NCBI GenBank assembly: GCA_944332025.1 | Contig: CALVJB010000011.1 | Coordinates: 1-34,466, forward strand | Source of the DNA: an uncultured Bacilli bacterium | GTDB taxonomy: Bacteria > Bacillota_I > Bacilli_A > RF39 > UBA660 | Length of the DNA stretch: 34,466 nt | Direction: 5' to 3' | In this document: in pieces, positions 22,968-30,945 of the stretch | Layout: each line of letters starts with the position of its first letter | Numbering within the stretch: position 1 is the stretch's first letter | Translations under genes and position numbers: made by a program | Notes under the pieces: generated by a model | Databases searched by the model: none | Told to the model about the DNA's origin: nothing | The model's input: only the letters and a program-made list of their open reading frames with translations

Positions 22968-24798
22968 ATCTATTACTTCCTTTTTTTCTACTATTAGAAA
23001 GAGTTATTAAGATATCTTTTAACTTTCTCGTTGTAAAGTTAGAGAAATTATTCTTAACATTATTTTGTACTTTTTTAATCTTGTCACTTACTTTAACTTT
23101 ATCTCTTTTCAAAGGAACTGCTACAAAATCAGTAGTTTTCGCTTTAACTACTGGTAGTAATTTGCCATACTTACTTACTCTTACTACAACTTCTCTATTA
23201 TTTAAACCTGTAAGTAAATTAATTTTATCTTCATCAGTTACACTTCTAGCAAATTTAATATCTAAAACATCTTTTAATATAACCGCATCACTTCTTGAAG
23301 TTCTAAAAGCATAGTAATTAATAACATTGGCAAAGATTGAATCTTGTAATTTCTTACTAATCTGTCCGAAATACTGTTCTGTTAGAATAAGAGCGATATC
23401 AAATTTTCTCGCTTCTGCAAGAATCCTTTCCATAATGGGATTTTCAAGTAAGGATACTTCATCAACAACTAGTATTAATTTCTTACCTATTTTATCTTCT
23501 ATAGCAGATTCTAGTATTCCTTCCATTACTAAAGAAGAAATAGTTTTAACAATTCTATCACCTAAAATACTTCTATCTAAAGAAAATATAGTTAAGTCAT
23601 TATCTTTTATTACATCAGGGATTCCTTCATCAAGCTTTTCAAAAGTAGAAAACACTAACATCTCATCTATAAAACTAATTATTGGAGAAATGCTTTCATT
23701 ATAATAATTAGTCTTTAAGTCATTAAATTCTGTTAAAAAGAAAGAAATAACTGTATCATTAAGTTTAGGAGTTAGTTCTTTTACTAGACTATTACGATAC
23801 TCTAAATCTAGTAAAACTTTTCTAATGTTAGCAAAGGAAAAGTCTTCTTTTACAAGTAATAAATTAATTGTATATCGTAAAACTCTTTCTAATTTTAAAT
23901 TATATTGGTCCCTCATCAAGTTTTGAAATACTGATAATAACAGTTCATTTTTTATAACAACATCACTGTTTCGAGATAAAAACAAATCACATCTATCATT
24001 AAAGAAATCTATTACTCTACATTTATCTAACACACCAATATCTTTTTCTATAGAAGCATGAGGATCTATTATCACAACTTTATATTCATCACTACTTAAC
24101 ATTAAATTTTTAACTAATAAACTGATAAGTTTAGATTTTCCACTTCCACTACTACCTACTATTAAAGAATGTTTAAAGAAGTCATAATCTTTATAATCAA
24201 GAAATAACTTATTATTTAGATACGGAAAAGCATCTACACTAAAAATACCAGTATTATCACTAGTTAAAAGAGGTAATACTTTCTCTAAGTTTAAATATTT
24301 ATTCTTTTTCTCATAAGAAAATCTTTTATTATTACTAAAATCAACACTAAGTATATAAGTAGGTCTTGCTATTAAAAATCTTCTTCTAATATAATTATTA
24401 CCATTCTTAAAGAATAAATAAGTCTTAAATAGTCTCTTACTACCAAAAGGTATTATATTAATAATAATATACTTAAGTTCTCTATTATGTTTTAATCTAT
24501 TAATATCAAAAAGTTCTACAGCATTTTTATCGACATCTAAAATAACAGGTTTCCCTTTATTATAATCAATTACTATATTTACATCATTTTCTTTTATCAA
24601 AAAGTCATCTATAGAGTTTATAGTTGGTGGCACTTTATATTTTGTAACTAAGTAGTATTTAACTTTATTACTAGATATTTCTATAACTATTTTAAACTTT
24701 CTAAAAGTACCATTATATTTACATATATAATCTATCAATTCTTGCCAAGATTCTTTTGAAACATTATCTTTATTTAAATAAATAGATTGTACTATCAT
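22960..24798 (-). CDS. VirB4/TraG-like (HerA-type) ATPase
   Basis: 612 residues. N-terminal 180 residues form an unassigned beta-rich domain. The ATPase core has the P-loop GSSGSGKSKLI (about 213-223), VIIDPHASIE (the DPHG-type motif of conjugative and IV-type ATPases, with Ala for Gly) and the Walker B LILVVDEVS, followed by LAEARKFDIALILTEQYFGQI and IFANVINYYAFRTSRSDA, as in the TraG/VirB4-like ATPases that lack a membrane anchor. The family pumps DNA or protein, or drives DNA-end processing in the HerA branch. No other conjugation gene is nearby. RBS AGGGGAG precedes the ATG. Confidence 0.75.
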   Translation of the reverse strand: MIVQSIYLNKDNVSKESWQELIDYICKYNGTFRKFKIVIEISSNKVKYYLVTKYKVPPTINSIDDFLIKENDVNIVIDYNKGKPVILDVDKNAVELFDINRLKHNRELKYIIINIIPFGSKRLFKTYLFFKNGNNYIRRRFLIARPTYILSVDFSNNKRFSYEKKNKYLNLEKVLPLLTSDNTGIFSVDAFPYLNNKLFLDYKDYDFFKHSLIVGSSGSGKSKLISLLVKNLMLSSDEYKVVIIDPHASIEKDIGVLDKCRVIDFFNDRCDLFLSRNSDVVIKNELLLSVFQNLMRDQYNLKLERVLRYTINLLLVKEDFSFANIRKVLLDLEYRNSLVKELTPKLNDTVISFFLTEFNDLKTNYYNESISPIISFIDEMLVFSTFEKLDEGIPDVIKDNDLTIFSLDRSILGDRIVKTISSLVMEGILESAIEDKIGKKLILVVDEVSLLENPIMERILAEARKFDIALILTEQYFGQISKKLQDSIFANVINYYAFRTSRSDAVILKDVLDIKFARSVTDEDKINLLTGLNNREVVVRVSKYGKLLPVVKAKTTDFVAVPLKRDKVKVSDKIKKVQNNVKNNFSNFTTRKLKDILITLSNSRKKGSNRYE

Positions 24799-24841
24799 AT
24801 TAAAACTCCCCTTTAGTGAAGTTTAACATAAATGAAAAGAA

Positions 24842-24879
24842 AAAAACTGACATTTATATTTTATATTTTGTCAGTTTTT
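24842..24879. terminator. Bidirectional terminator upstream of the ATPase gene
   Basis: AAAAACTGAC (24842-24851) pairs perfectly with GTCAGTTTTT (24870-24879), 18-nt A/T loop. It would stop minus-strand transcripts from the small-peptide locus C before the ATPase gene. Confidence 0.7.
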
Positions 24880-24907
24880 AGGTCTATTAATTTATAGAAA
24901 AGTGTGA

Positions 24908-24913
24908 TACAAT
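24908..24913 (+). promoter_or_regulatory. Extended -10 of a plus-strand (antisense) promoter, locus C
   Basis: GTGTGATACAAT: extended -10 with weak -35. The RNA would begin near 24920, contain hairpins TGAAGA/TCTTCA and CATCTATT/AATAGATG (24953-24970), and run toward the peptide gene on the other strand. Confidence 0.4.
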
Positions 24914-24975
24914 ACATATATGAAGAGATTCTTCATAAAATAAAAATGAATACATCTATTAGAATAGATGCTTTC

Positions 24976-25029
24976 AAAAAAATGTGTTTTTTTAGATAAC
25001 ATCTAATTCCAAAAGAAATTAGATGTTAT
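24976..25029 (-). terminator. Double hairpin downstream of peptide C
   Basis: A perfect 13-bp stem (24996-25008 with 25017-25029, 8-nt loop) begins just after the peptide stop. It is followed by an A7-TGTG-T7 stretch (24976-24993) that forms a second stem-loop on the minus strand ending in U. Together they look like the end of the peptide mRNA. Confidence 0.55.
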
Positions 25030-25031
25030 TA

Positions 25032-25109
25032 TTATCTAAAGATTAAGGTGATAATAATGAATAACAAGATAATGATAATTATGAAATATGATTTTTCTCG
25101 TTTGTTCAT
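25032..25109 (-). CDS. 25-residue hydrophobic peptide (candidate type I toxin), locus C
   Basis: ATG at 25107-25109 with RBS AAAGGAG 8 bases upstream, stop TAA at 25032-25034. The product starts MNKREKSYF, continues with an Ile/Leu/Phe-only stretch and ends in Arg: one membrane helix with charged ends. The RBS touches a 26-bp perfect palindrome upstream and a terminator hairpin follows directly. A plus-strand promoter faces it. This is the same layout as loci A and B, with different sequence. The opposite strand also has a 32-codon ORF (25057-25155) with an AAGGTGAT site, less convincing because of its mixed composition. Confidence 0.6.
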   Translation of the reverse strand: MNKREKSYFIIIIILLFIIITLIFR

Positions 25110-25121
25110 ATATCTTGCTCC

Positions 25122-25147
25122 TTTCTATAATTTTAAAATTATAGAAA
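25122..25147. repeat. 26-bp perfect palindrome at the RBS of peptide C
   Basis: Perfect inverted repeat centred between 25134 and 25135, arms TTTCTATAATTTT. Its left end overlaps the AAAGGAG of the peptide gene (25118-25124), so in the mRNA it would hold the ribosome site next to a 13-bp hairpin; it could equally be a protein operator. Confidence 0.75.
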
Positions 25148-25192
25148 AGGCTTAGTTTTTCCAAATAAATGTATTCGTATTTAGTGTAACAT

Positions 25193-25222
25193 AAAACTCG
25201 TATCTTTCATAGTACGAGTTTT
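25193..25222. terminator. Terminator of the nine-gene operon ending in araC-type gene
   Basis: AAAACTCGTA (25193-25202) pairs perfectly with TACGAGTTTT (25213-25222), 10-nt loop. Confidence 0.7.
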
Positions 25223-25239
25223 CGTAAATTACTTCTTTG

Positions 25240-26034
25240 TTAATCTTCTATTGGTATTAAAAACTCTGTTATTCCATCGTGATAATATTCAAGTTCTGGT
25301 AATGGTCTAATATTATATTGCAAATTCAAAAACATTGTCTTATAAAACTTTTGACTAACTCTTCTAATATCTTCTGCTTCCTGTGAATTTATTATAAAGA
25401 CAATCCATTTACTTTTAGGAATAACATATTTAGATAAGCCTGTTAATTTTTCTTTATATAAACACCAATATTCAAATCTATCACTTTTATATCTATCTTC
25501 ATAAGTAACCATACCATAATCTGGATACTTACTAAATTTATTTATACACTCATCAAAAAATCTTGGAGCATCTTCTTTAATAGTATCATTAGTAGTCTTA
25601 ACACCTACTCCATATAAAATAAATTCATCTAAAGAAATAATGTTATATATTAAATCACTACTATCAGTTATCTCTTCTTTAAAGACAATTCTAGGAAAAG
25701 TCTTAATACCAGTCTTTAATTCTTTCGCTTTACTAGGTTTAACTCCATAAAACTTATAAAAAGCCCTTGAAAAAGATGTTGGATTATCATAATGATATTT
25801 AATTGCAACATCTATTATTTTCTCATTCTTTACAGTTAAATCATAAAAAGATAATGTTAATCTTCTTTTTCTAATATACTCTGCTATTGTATTATTACAA
25901 AGTAAGCTGAAAAGTTTTTTAGCAGTATAAACATTAACTCCTAGAATTCTAGCGATTTTTTCATAGTCTATATCATTTTCTAGGTTATCTTCTATATAAT
26001 CTATTACTTTATTTAATTCATGATAAATATTCAT
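25240..26034 (-). CDS. AraC-family regulator with GyrI-like effector domain (Rob type)
   Basis: 264 residues. Two helix-turn-helix motifs of the AraC kind lie at the N-terminus (about 8-105): DYEKIARILGVNVYTAKKLF and the second ending NPTSFSRAFYKFYGVKPSK. The C-terminal half (about 115-262) is a GyrI-like small-molecule-binding domain, recognisable by DEFILYGVGVKTT and WCLYKEKL... and ending PLPELEYYHDGITEFLIPI. This is the architecture of Rob and multidrug or stress sensors. It lies 2 bases after the superoxide reductase gene, so it may control oxidative or toxic stress responses; that role is inferred from position. Confidence 0.88.
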   Translation of the reverse strand: MNIYHELNKVIDYIEDNLENDIDYEKIARILGVNVYTAKKLFSLLCNNTIAEYIRKRRLTLSFYDLTVKNEKIIDVAIKYHYDNPTSFSRAFYKFYGVKPSKAKELKTGIKTFPRIVFKEEITDSSDLIYNIISLDEFILYGVGVKTTNDTIKEDAPRFFDECINKFSKYPDYGMVTYEDRYKSDRFEYWCLYKEKLTGLSKYVIPKSKWIVFIINSQEAEDIRRVSQKFYKTMFLNLQYNIRPLPELEYYHDGITEFLIPIED

Positions 26035-26036
26035 AA

Positions 26037-26408
26037 TTATTTAATTTCAGTAAGCCAAAGACTATGTAAATTACAGTAAGCATAGATTTTATTATATTCG
26101 CTACTATAAGGAAAACTTACTTCTGGTTTATCTCCTGCTTTTAATTTTTTAATCATATAACTATCATCACTTGCAAGAATTATAAAAGAAATATAATGTT
26201 CTTCAGTCATAGGATGCTCCACTTCTCCTACTTTAATATTAATCATTCCCTCTTTAATCTCATAAACTGGTAAATGTTTCTCAGTAGCAGCATCAACAGT
26301 ATTAGCATCAATTAATTCCATTTTATCTCCACAACATACTAGAGCCTCGCTCTTATCTTCTAATTTTAAAATAACATTTCCACATTTTTTACATACATAA
26401 ATTTTCAT
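26037..26408 (-). CDS. dfx: Desulfoferrodoxin-type superoxide reductase
   Basis: 123 residues. The N-terminal rubredoxin-like centre I has CKKC and the CC pair (residues 6-9 and about 28-29), binding one iron. Centre II has the four His of the active iron (in EKHLP, GEVEHPMTEEHYI, CNLHSLW) and the Cys of YAYCNLH; the catalytic Glu-Lys of EKHLP is present. It reduces superoxide to peroxide, a trait of anaerobes, and so supports an anaerobic or microaerophilic lifestyle. It is followed by the Rob-type regulator. Confidence 0.95.
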   Translation of the reverse strand: MKIYVCKKCGNVILKLEDKSEALVCCGDKMELIDANTVDAATEKHLPVYEIKEGMINIKVGEVEHPMTEEHYISFIILASDDSYMIKKLKAGDKPEVSFPYSSEYNKIYAYCNLHSLWLTEIK

Positions 26409-26442
26409 TAAACATACCTTCTTTCTATATCTATTATAATTT

Positions 26443-27222
26443 TTATTTTTTATCTTTACAAGTAGTAACTAAATTTTCTAATAGACATGCGATAGATAAA
26501 GGGCCTATTCCCTTAAATCTCGGAGTATAACTAACAGTATCACTATCTATTAAAGCATCTCCTAGTCCTACATCTATAACAACACATTCATCTTTTAAAT
26601 CACTACTTTTAAAAAGATTATTAACACCAGTTGCACTTATAACAATATCACTATTTTTTAACACACTAACTAAATCTTTAGTCTTAGAGTGACACATCGT
26701 AACAGTAGAGTTTTTATTTATTAAGTAACTTGCAAGAGGCCTAGATAAATTATAACTTCTACCAATAATAGTAACATTTTTCCCGCTTAAAGAGATATTA
26801 TAAAACTCTAATATCTTTATAACTGCAAGTACAGTCGAATTAATTAATCTAGGTCTATTTATAGATAAATAATATTGATTAAGAGGATTTACTCCATCTA
26901 TATCTTTATTTATATCTATTCGCTTATAACAAGAATATTTATCTATATTTTTAGGTATAGGCTCTACTAATAAAATACCAGTTATTTCACTATCTTTATT
27001 TAATTCATCTATTAAAGATGTAACTTTTGATGTATTAGAATTATATAGTTTGTAACATCTAAAATATACATCTAATTCGTCACATTTATCTATTAGTAAC
27101 TCACAATATTTAGAGTCATTAAAGCTGATAATTGCAAGAGTAACTTTCTTATTTTTAACATCTCTTTTTACTTTAGTTAATATATCTTTTTCTAAAGTAC
27201 TACACTCTAAAACTCTACTCAT
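26443..27222 (-). CDS. folD: FolD-like protein with altered active site
   Basis: 259 residues, against about 285 in FolD. The family normally interconverts methylene- and formyl-tetrahydrofolate. Fold and cofactor motifs are clear: IDGVNPLNQYYLS, IIGRSYNLSRPLASYL (Rossmann, NADP), VVIDVGLG and KGIGPLSIACLLENL. The catalytic region is not normal: the Y-x-x-x-K motif (Tyr50 and Lys54 in E. coli) is replaced by SKYCELLIDK, in which the Lys54 position is Ile, and the VQLPLP motif is VEPIP, losing Gln98. Proton-transfer and cyclohydrolase functions may thus be lost. It overlaps the dGTPase gene by 8 bases. Alignment was done by eye. Confidence 0.85.
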   Translation of the reverse strand: MSRVLECSTLEKDILTKVKRDVKNKKVTLAIISFNDSKYCELLIDKCDELDVYFRCYKLYNSNTSKVTSLIDELNKDSEITGILLVEPIPKNIDKYSCYKRIDINKDIDGVNPLNQYYLSINRPRLINSTVLAVIKILEFYNISLSGKNVTIIGRSYNLSRPLASYLINKNSTVTMCHSKTKDLVSVLKNSDIVISATGVNNLFKSSDLKDECVVIDVGLGDALIDSDTVSYTPRFKGIGPLSIACLLENLVTTCKDKK

Positions 27223-28339
27223 ATTTCTTAATCTCTCTTACTAAAAAGTCATCAGTCATACCAGCGATAAAGTCTATTACTTGTCTTTTTATATTAGTGT
27301 TTTTTAGATATAATTCATCTTGATGATTTAAAAATATTTTATAAATAATACTATCTTTATTATTAGATTTTATATCTTCTAAATAGATATGATATAGTTT
27401 ATTAATACCTTTTTCATAATAGTCTAATTCTTCTTTAGTCATAGACTTACTATAAATATTATCATTATTAAATTTCTTTAAGGCAAATAGAGCATTATAA
27501 ACTTTATCACTCATCTTAATATAAGGTTTATCCATACTCTCATTAATAATATCTAAGACAATAGTATTAACAATATCTCTATTATTATCACCTAAAACAT
27601 CTCTTATACTTTCTGGTATATCACTTCTTTTAAATCTATCTATCATAATAGCATCTTCAATATCTCTACCAATATATCCTATAATATCACTAATTCTAAC
27701 TACACAACCTTCTAAAGTCATAGGACGATATGTTTTAGATTTCCTTAAGTCTTTATAACTTTCATTATATTCAGATAAAAACTCATCCTTATCCTTCTTC
27801 ATTGGTTCATATATTGGACTTAACATCTCCCCATTATGAGTCATAATACCATCTAATGTTTGAAGGGTTAAATTAAGTCCTTTCCCATCAGTTGCCACAA
27901 ACATATAGTATCTTACTCCCTGGATATTATGAGCGAAATATTCTCCTAGTTCTTTAAATGATAATCTATTTAATATTGCTTCTCCTGTATGTCCTAAAGG
28001 TGTATGCCCTATATCATGACCTAAGGCAATGGCCTCTATTAAGTCTTCATTTAAGTTTAAAGCCCTACCAATAGTTCTTGCTATTTTACTAACTAATTGA
28101 ACGTGAGTAATTCTTCTACTAACGTGATCATTAGAATTAAGAGTATAAACCTGAGTCTTATTTAAGTATCTTGTATAAGACAAGGAATGTATTATTCTAT
28201 CTATATCATGAAAAAATGGAGGCCTAATATCTTCATTTTCCTCTTTAAACCTAATAGCATCACTACTTCTAGTAGCATATTTACTTAAGTTTTTTTCTTT
28301 GCTTAAAAAATTCTCTTTAGCTTTATCAAAATTTTCCAT
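27215..28339 (-). CDS. dgt: dGTP triphosphohydrolase-like HD protein
   Basis: 374 residues from the ATG at 28337-28339 (MENFDKAKENF), the better of two candidates: it lies 4 bases after the previous stop with GAAG-rich RBS, while the ATG at 28360 has no RBS and overlaps the upstream gene. The HD domain metal ligands are in THVQLVSKIAR (His), ALGHDIGHTPLGHTGE (His-Asp) and RISDIIGYIGRD (Asp). It hydrolyses dNTPs to the nucleoside and tripolyphosphate, helping control the dNTP pool. It overlaps folD by 8 bases. Confidence 0.9.
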   Translation of the reverse strand: MENFDKAKENFLSKEKNLSKYATRSSDAIRFKEENEDIRPPFFHDIDRIIHSLSYTRYLNKTQVYTLNSNDHVSRRITHVQLVSKIARTIGRALNLNEDLIEAIALGHDIGHTPLGHTGEAILNRLSFKELGEYFAHNIQGVRYYMFVATDGKGLNLTLQTLDGIMTHNGEMLSPIYEPMKKDKDEFLSEYNESYKDLRKSKTYRPMTLEGCVVRISDIIGYIGRDIEDAIMIDRFKRSDIPESIRDVLGDNNRDIVNTIVLDIINESMDKPYIKMSDKVYNALFALKKFNNDNIYSKSMTKEELDYYEKGINKLYHIYLEDIKSNNKDSIIYKIFLNHQDELYLKNTNIKRQVIDFIAGMTDDFLVREIKKYE

Positions 28340-28343
28340 TAAA

Positions 28344-28712
28344 TCACTTCTTCCCGACATAGTACTTTTTAGTTTTTACTAATCCTCTTCTCATCTTAAC
28401 ATAATTTTCAAAGTTATCTTTAACATAATTATTTCTATCAAAGGTATCATCAACTAACACCCTATTTTCTTCAGTAAAATCATCACTATTTAAATATAGG
28501 CACTCATCATAATTAACAATACTTAGTCTTTTATTATCATCTCTTTCAGACTTTAAAATAACAAAATTATTAAAGCCATCTAACTCCTGATAACCATTTT
28601 TAGTTTCAGATACAATTATCTTATCTAAAAACTTAAAATCAACCTCTCCACAAACAAAATCTTCTGCAAGCATAACATAAACTGGAACCATATAATATTC
28701 TTTACTACCCAT
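28344..28712 (-). CDS. Unknown protein, paralogue of the next gene
   Basis: 122 residues, no membrane segment. It begins MGSKEYYMVPVYVMLAEDFV and resembles the product at 28723-29127 (YYKVPVYELQEDLV) in its opening; both share the aromatic-Val-Pro-Val-Tyr start, a middle beta-rich part and a Lys-rich C-terminus. Acidic middle (SDDFTEENRVLVDDTF). No family is recognised. Position inside a nine-gene operon, 10 bases after its paralogue and 4 before dgt, suggests co-expression with nucleotide-pool genes only by location. Confidence 0.65.
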   Translation of the reverse strand: MGSKEYYMVPVYVMLAEDFVCGEVDFKFLDKIIVSETKNGYQELDGFNNFVILKSERDDNKRLSIVNYDECLYLNSDDFTEENRVLVDDTFDRNNYVKDNFENYVKMRRGLVKTKKYYVGKK

Positions 28713-28722
28713 AACTACTTCT

Positions 28723-29127
28723 TTAACTCCTTTTACTATTTTTTAAATTTCTTATCTTACAACCAATATTTCTTAATTTCTTATTATCTATATTCTTATA
28801 GATATTATTAAAGTTTGAATTATCAAAATTATCTACATAATAATCTAAAAACTGTTCTGTTACTAAATTCTTAGGAATAAACTCTTCTTTGAATGTAAAT
28901 AATGCTACACCCCTATTTTGTTTTTTAGTCTCTAAAGTATTTCCTCTAATTAATTTTAATTTATTACCACCTACCATTTCTTTAGTTAAAATCTCTATAC
29001 TAAAATAACCTGTTAAAAGTTCTTTTGCAAATAGATGGTATGGTGTTACAACAATATAATCCAACTGATTATAACTTACTAAATCTTCCTGCAACTCATA
29101 AACTGGAACTTTATAATATCTAAACAT
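28723..29127 (-). CDS. Unknown protein, paralogue of the previous gene
   Basis: 134 residues: MFRYYKVPVYELQEDLV followed by YIVVTPYHLFAKELLTGYF and a basic, Asn-rich C-terminus (RNIGCKIRNLKNSKRS). It is soluble with alternating beta strands. It shares its N-terminal motif with the product at 28344-28712, so the two arose by tandem duplication and then diverged in the rest. It lies 5 bases after the U32 gene at 29133-30317. No known domain is recognised. Confidence 0.65.
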   Translation of the reverse strand: MFRYYKVPVYELQEDLVSYNQLDYIVVTPYHLFAKELLTGYFSIEILTKEMVGGNKLKLIRGNTLETKKQNRGVALFTFKEEFIPKNLVTEQFLDYYVDNFDNSNFNNIYKNIDNKKLRNIGCKIRNLKNSKRS

Positions 29128-29132
29128 AACAA

Positions 29133-30317
29133 CTATCCTTTCTTTATTAATCTTATCATAGAATAAGGAATAAGTCTTGTGTCAAATGGTAATTTTAGTA
29201 TTTCTTCTGGATGTCGTGCAACTTCTATTTTCTCATTATCTTCGTTATAGATAGTTTCTATTTTATAAGGATAAATCTCTCCATTAGGTGTAAATATCTC
29301 TACTTCATCACCTACTTTAAAGTAGTTACGTTCTTTTAAAACAATAGATTTCATCTTTTCATCATAACCTATTATAAGTCCTAAATACTCTTGATTAGAT
29401 ACTTCTTGTCTACCTGTATAATATTGATCCGTCTCATCTGCTAGATGATTAAAGTATTGACTAGTTGTATCACGATTAGCGACAGAGTCAAGGCGTTTTT
29501 GATATTCAAGTAATTTTTCATCAGTTAAGGTTTCATCATAAATACTATCTATTAAAAATCTATAACTTCCTATAACTGTTGCAAGGTAATAAAGACTTCT
29601 CATTCTACCTTCTACCTTTAGAGAACTAACCCCAATATATATTAAGTCTTTAATATACATTGCCATGTTTAAATCTTTAGTAGCGAGTGTAAATTTATCA
29701 TTACTATCATAGTCAAAGGCAAAACGACATACTTGAGCGCATCCTCCACGGTTTGCATCTCTATTAGTAACATAATTAGATAAAGCACATCTGCCACTAA
29801 AACAAGTACACATGGCTCCATGAATAAAGACTTCAGTCTCTAGATTAGGTATACTTGATATTTCTTTTATTTCTCCTTTTGATAGTTCTCTTGCAAGTAC
29901 TACTCTACTTGCTCCTAAATCTCTATAAAACTTAGCACTACTTATATTAGTAATAGAGTCCTGAGTTGATATGTGTACTTCTACTTCTTTATGATTATCT
30001 ATAATATATTTTGCAAGATATAAATCACTAACAATAAAAGCATCTATACCACAGTCTATAACTTCTTTAATATACTCTTCCATACCTTTTCTATCTTTAT
30101 CATGAAAGACAATATTAGTGGTTAAATAGACACGTTTTTTTAGATTATGAGCGAAAGTACATCCTTCTTTTAATTCTTCTAAACTAAAATTAGTAGCATT
30201 CGCTCTTAAACTTAGTTTTTCTCCTCCTACATAAACAGCATCAGCACCATATAACAAAACTACTTTAAGTCTTTCTAAATCTCCTGCTGGTGCTAGTAAT
30301 TCTATTTTTTTCATCAT
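29133..30317 (-). CDS. trhP: U32 family protein, tRNA hydroxylation type (TrhP2/YrrO)
   Basis: 394 residues, TIM-barrel U32 family. Motifs ELLAPAGDLERLKVVLLYGADAVY, FIHGAMCTCFSGRCALS and GGCAQVCRFAF (Cys cluster for an Fe-S site) are intact, and KVEGRMRS is the usual late motif. In Bacillus YrrN and YrrO support 5-hydroxyuridine formation at U34 of tRNA; older annotations call such proteins collagenase-like peptidases. A small barrel-like domain ends the protein (about 310-394). The shorter U32 gene at 30946-31779 is the likely YrrN partner, separated here by the pyrophosphatase gene. Confidence 0.88.
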   Translation of the reverse strand: MMKKIELLAPAGDLERLKVVLLYGADAVYVGGEKLSLRANATNFSLEELKEGCTFAHNLKKRVYLTTNIVFHDKDRKGMEEYIKEVIDCGIDAFIVSDLYLAKYIIDNHKEVEVHISTQDSITNISSAKFYRDLGASRVVLARELSKGEIKEISSIPNLETEVFIHGAMCTCFSGRCALSNYVTNRDANRGGCAQVCRFAFDYDSNDKFTLATKDLNMAMYIKDLIYIGVSSLKVEGRMRSLYYLATVIGSYRFLIDSIYDETLTDEKLLEYQKRLDSVANRDTTSQYFNHLADETDQYYTGRQEVSNQEYLGLIIGYDEKMKSIVLKERNYFKVGDEVEIFTPNGEIYPYKIETIYNEDNEKIEVARHPEEILKLPFDTRLIPYSMIRLIKKG

Positions 30318-30334
30318 ATCACTACTTTCTTAAT

Positions 30335-30937
30335 TTATATATGACTTGCAATAAAGTCTACTACATCATTTTCGTTTACTTCTAGTAACTTCATATCTTC
30401 ATCTGTAACATCTGTAAAATATTTATCTAGTTTTTTATATTTAGATATAGAGTTTAAAGGGTATCCAGGATTAATTTTATTACTCTTAGTACTTACCATA
30501 TAGAAATCATCTTTAGACCAAGTATATGTAGCTTCTTCTCCCTTTTCATTAATAACTGCTAAACCATATATCCATTTACAATTAATTCTACCATTTTTAC
30601 CATATTCTTTTACTAAGTTAGTATAATATTCAAGTGCTTCTTCATCAGTTAGACTCTTACCATTTACACGTCTTACAAATAAACCTGGCTGTTTTTCTTC
30701 AGGAACACCTTCCATATATAGGGTATCATCCATACCCATACAAGGTCTATTTGTTTTCTTATAACACTCTCTTGCTTTTATTAAAGCATTTTCTATAGCA
30801 GTATTTCCATCTTCTTCTACATCTAATTTAATATCTATATCTTTTAAAGATAATACTTCTATTCCTAATTCTTTTAATCCCTTACTAAATCTTTTTGATT
30901 TAGATTGATTAGAAGTTGCAAAAATAATTTGTTTCAT
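30335..30937 (-). CDS. rdgB: Ham1/RdgB-family nucleoside triphosphate pyrophosphatase
   Basis: 200 residues. The N-terminus IIFATSNQSKSKRFSKGL matches the SxNxxK motif, with DVEEDGNTAIENALIKARECYK carrying the conserved acidic and Lys residues and MGMDDTLYM the acidic metal ligands. It hydrolyses dITP, ITP and XTP to monophosphates, keeping deaminated purines out of DNA and RNA. The usual EDSGL is MDDTLY and the C-terminal GYDPIF motif is NPGYPLNS, so it is a diverged member. It lies between the two U32 genes. Confidence 0.82.
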   Translation of the reverse strand: MKQIIFATSNQSKSKRFSKGLKELGIEVLSLKDIDIKLDVEEDGNTAIENALIKARECYKKTNRPCMGMDDTLYMEGVPEEKQPGLFVRRVNGKSLTDEEALEYYTNLVKEYGKNGRINCKWIYGLAVINEKGEEATYTWSKDDFYMVSTKSNKINPGYPLNSISKYKKLDKYFTDVTDEDMKLLEVNENDVVDFIASHI

Positions 30938-30945
30938 CTTCTCAC

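Noticed and set aside
23327-23704. Plus-strand ORF of 125 codons opposite the ATPase gene
   Set aside because: Antisense shadow of the ATPase core with no RBS or recognisable domain; the same applies to 23081-23314, 21786-21989 and 32138-32452.
25057-25155. Plus-strand 32-codon ORF with an AAGGTGAT site across locus C
   Set aside because: Considered as the toxin of the locus, but its composition is mixed and not membrane-like; the minus-strand 25-residue peptide has the better RBS and a hydrophobic core.
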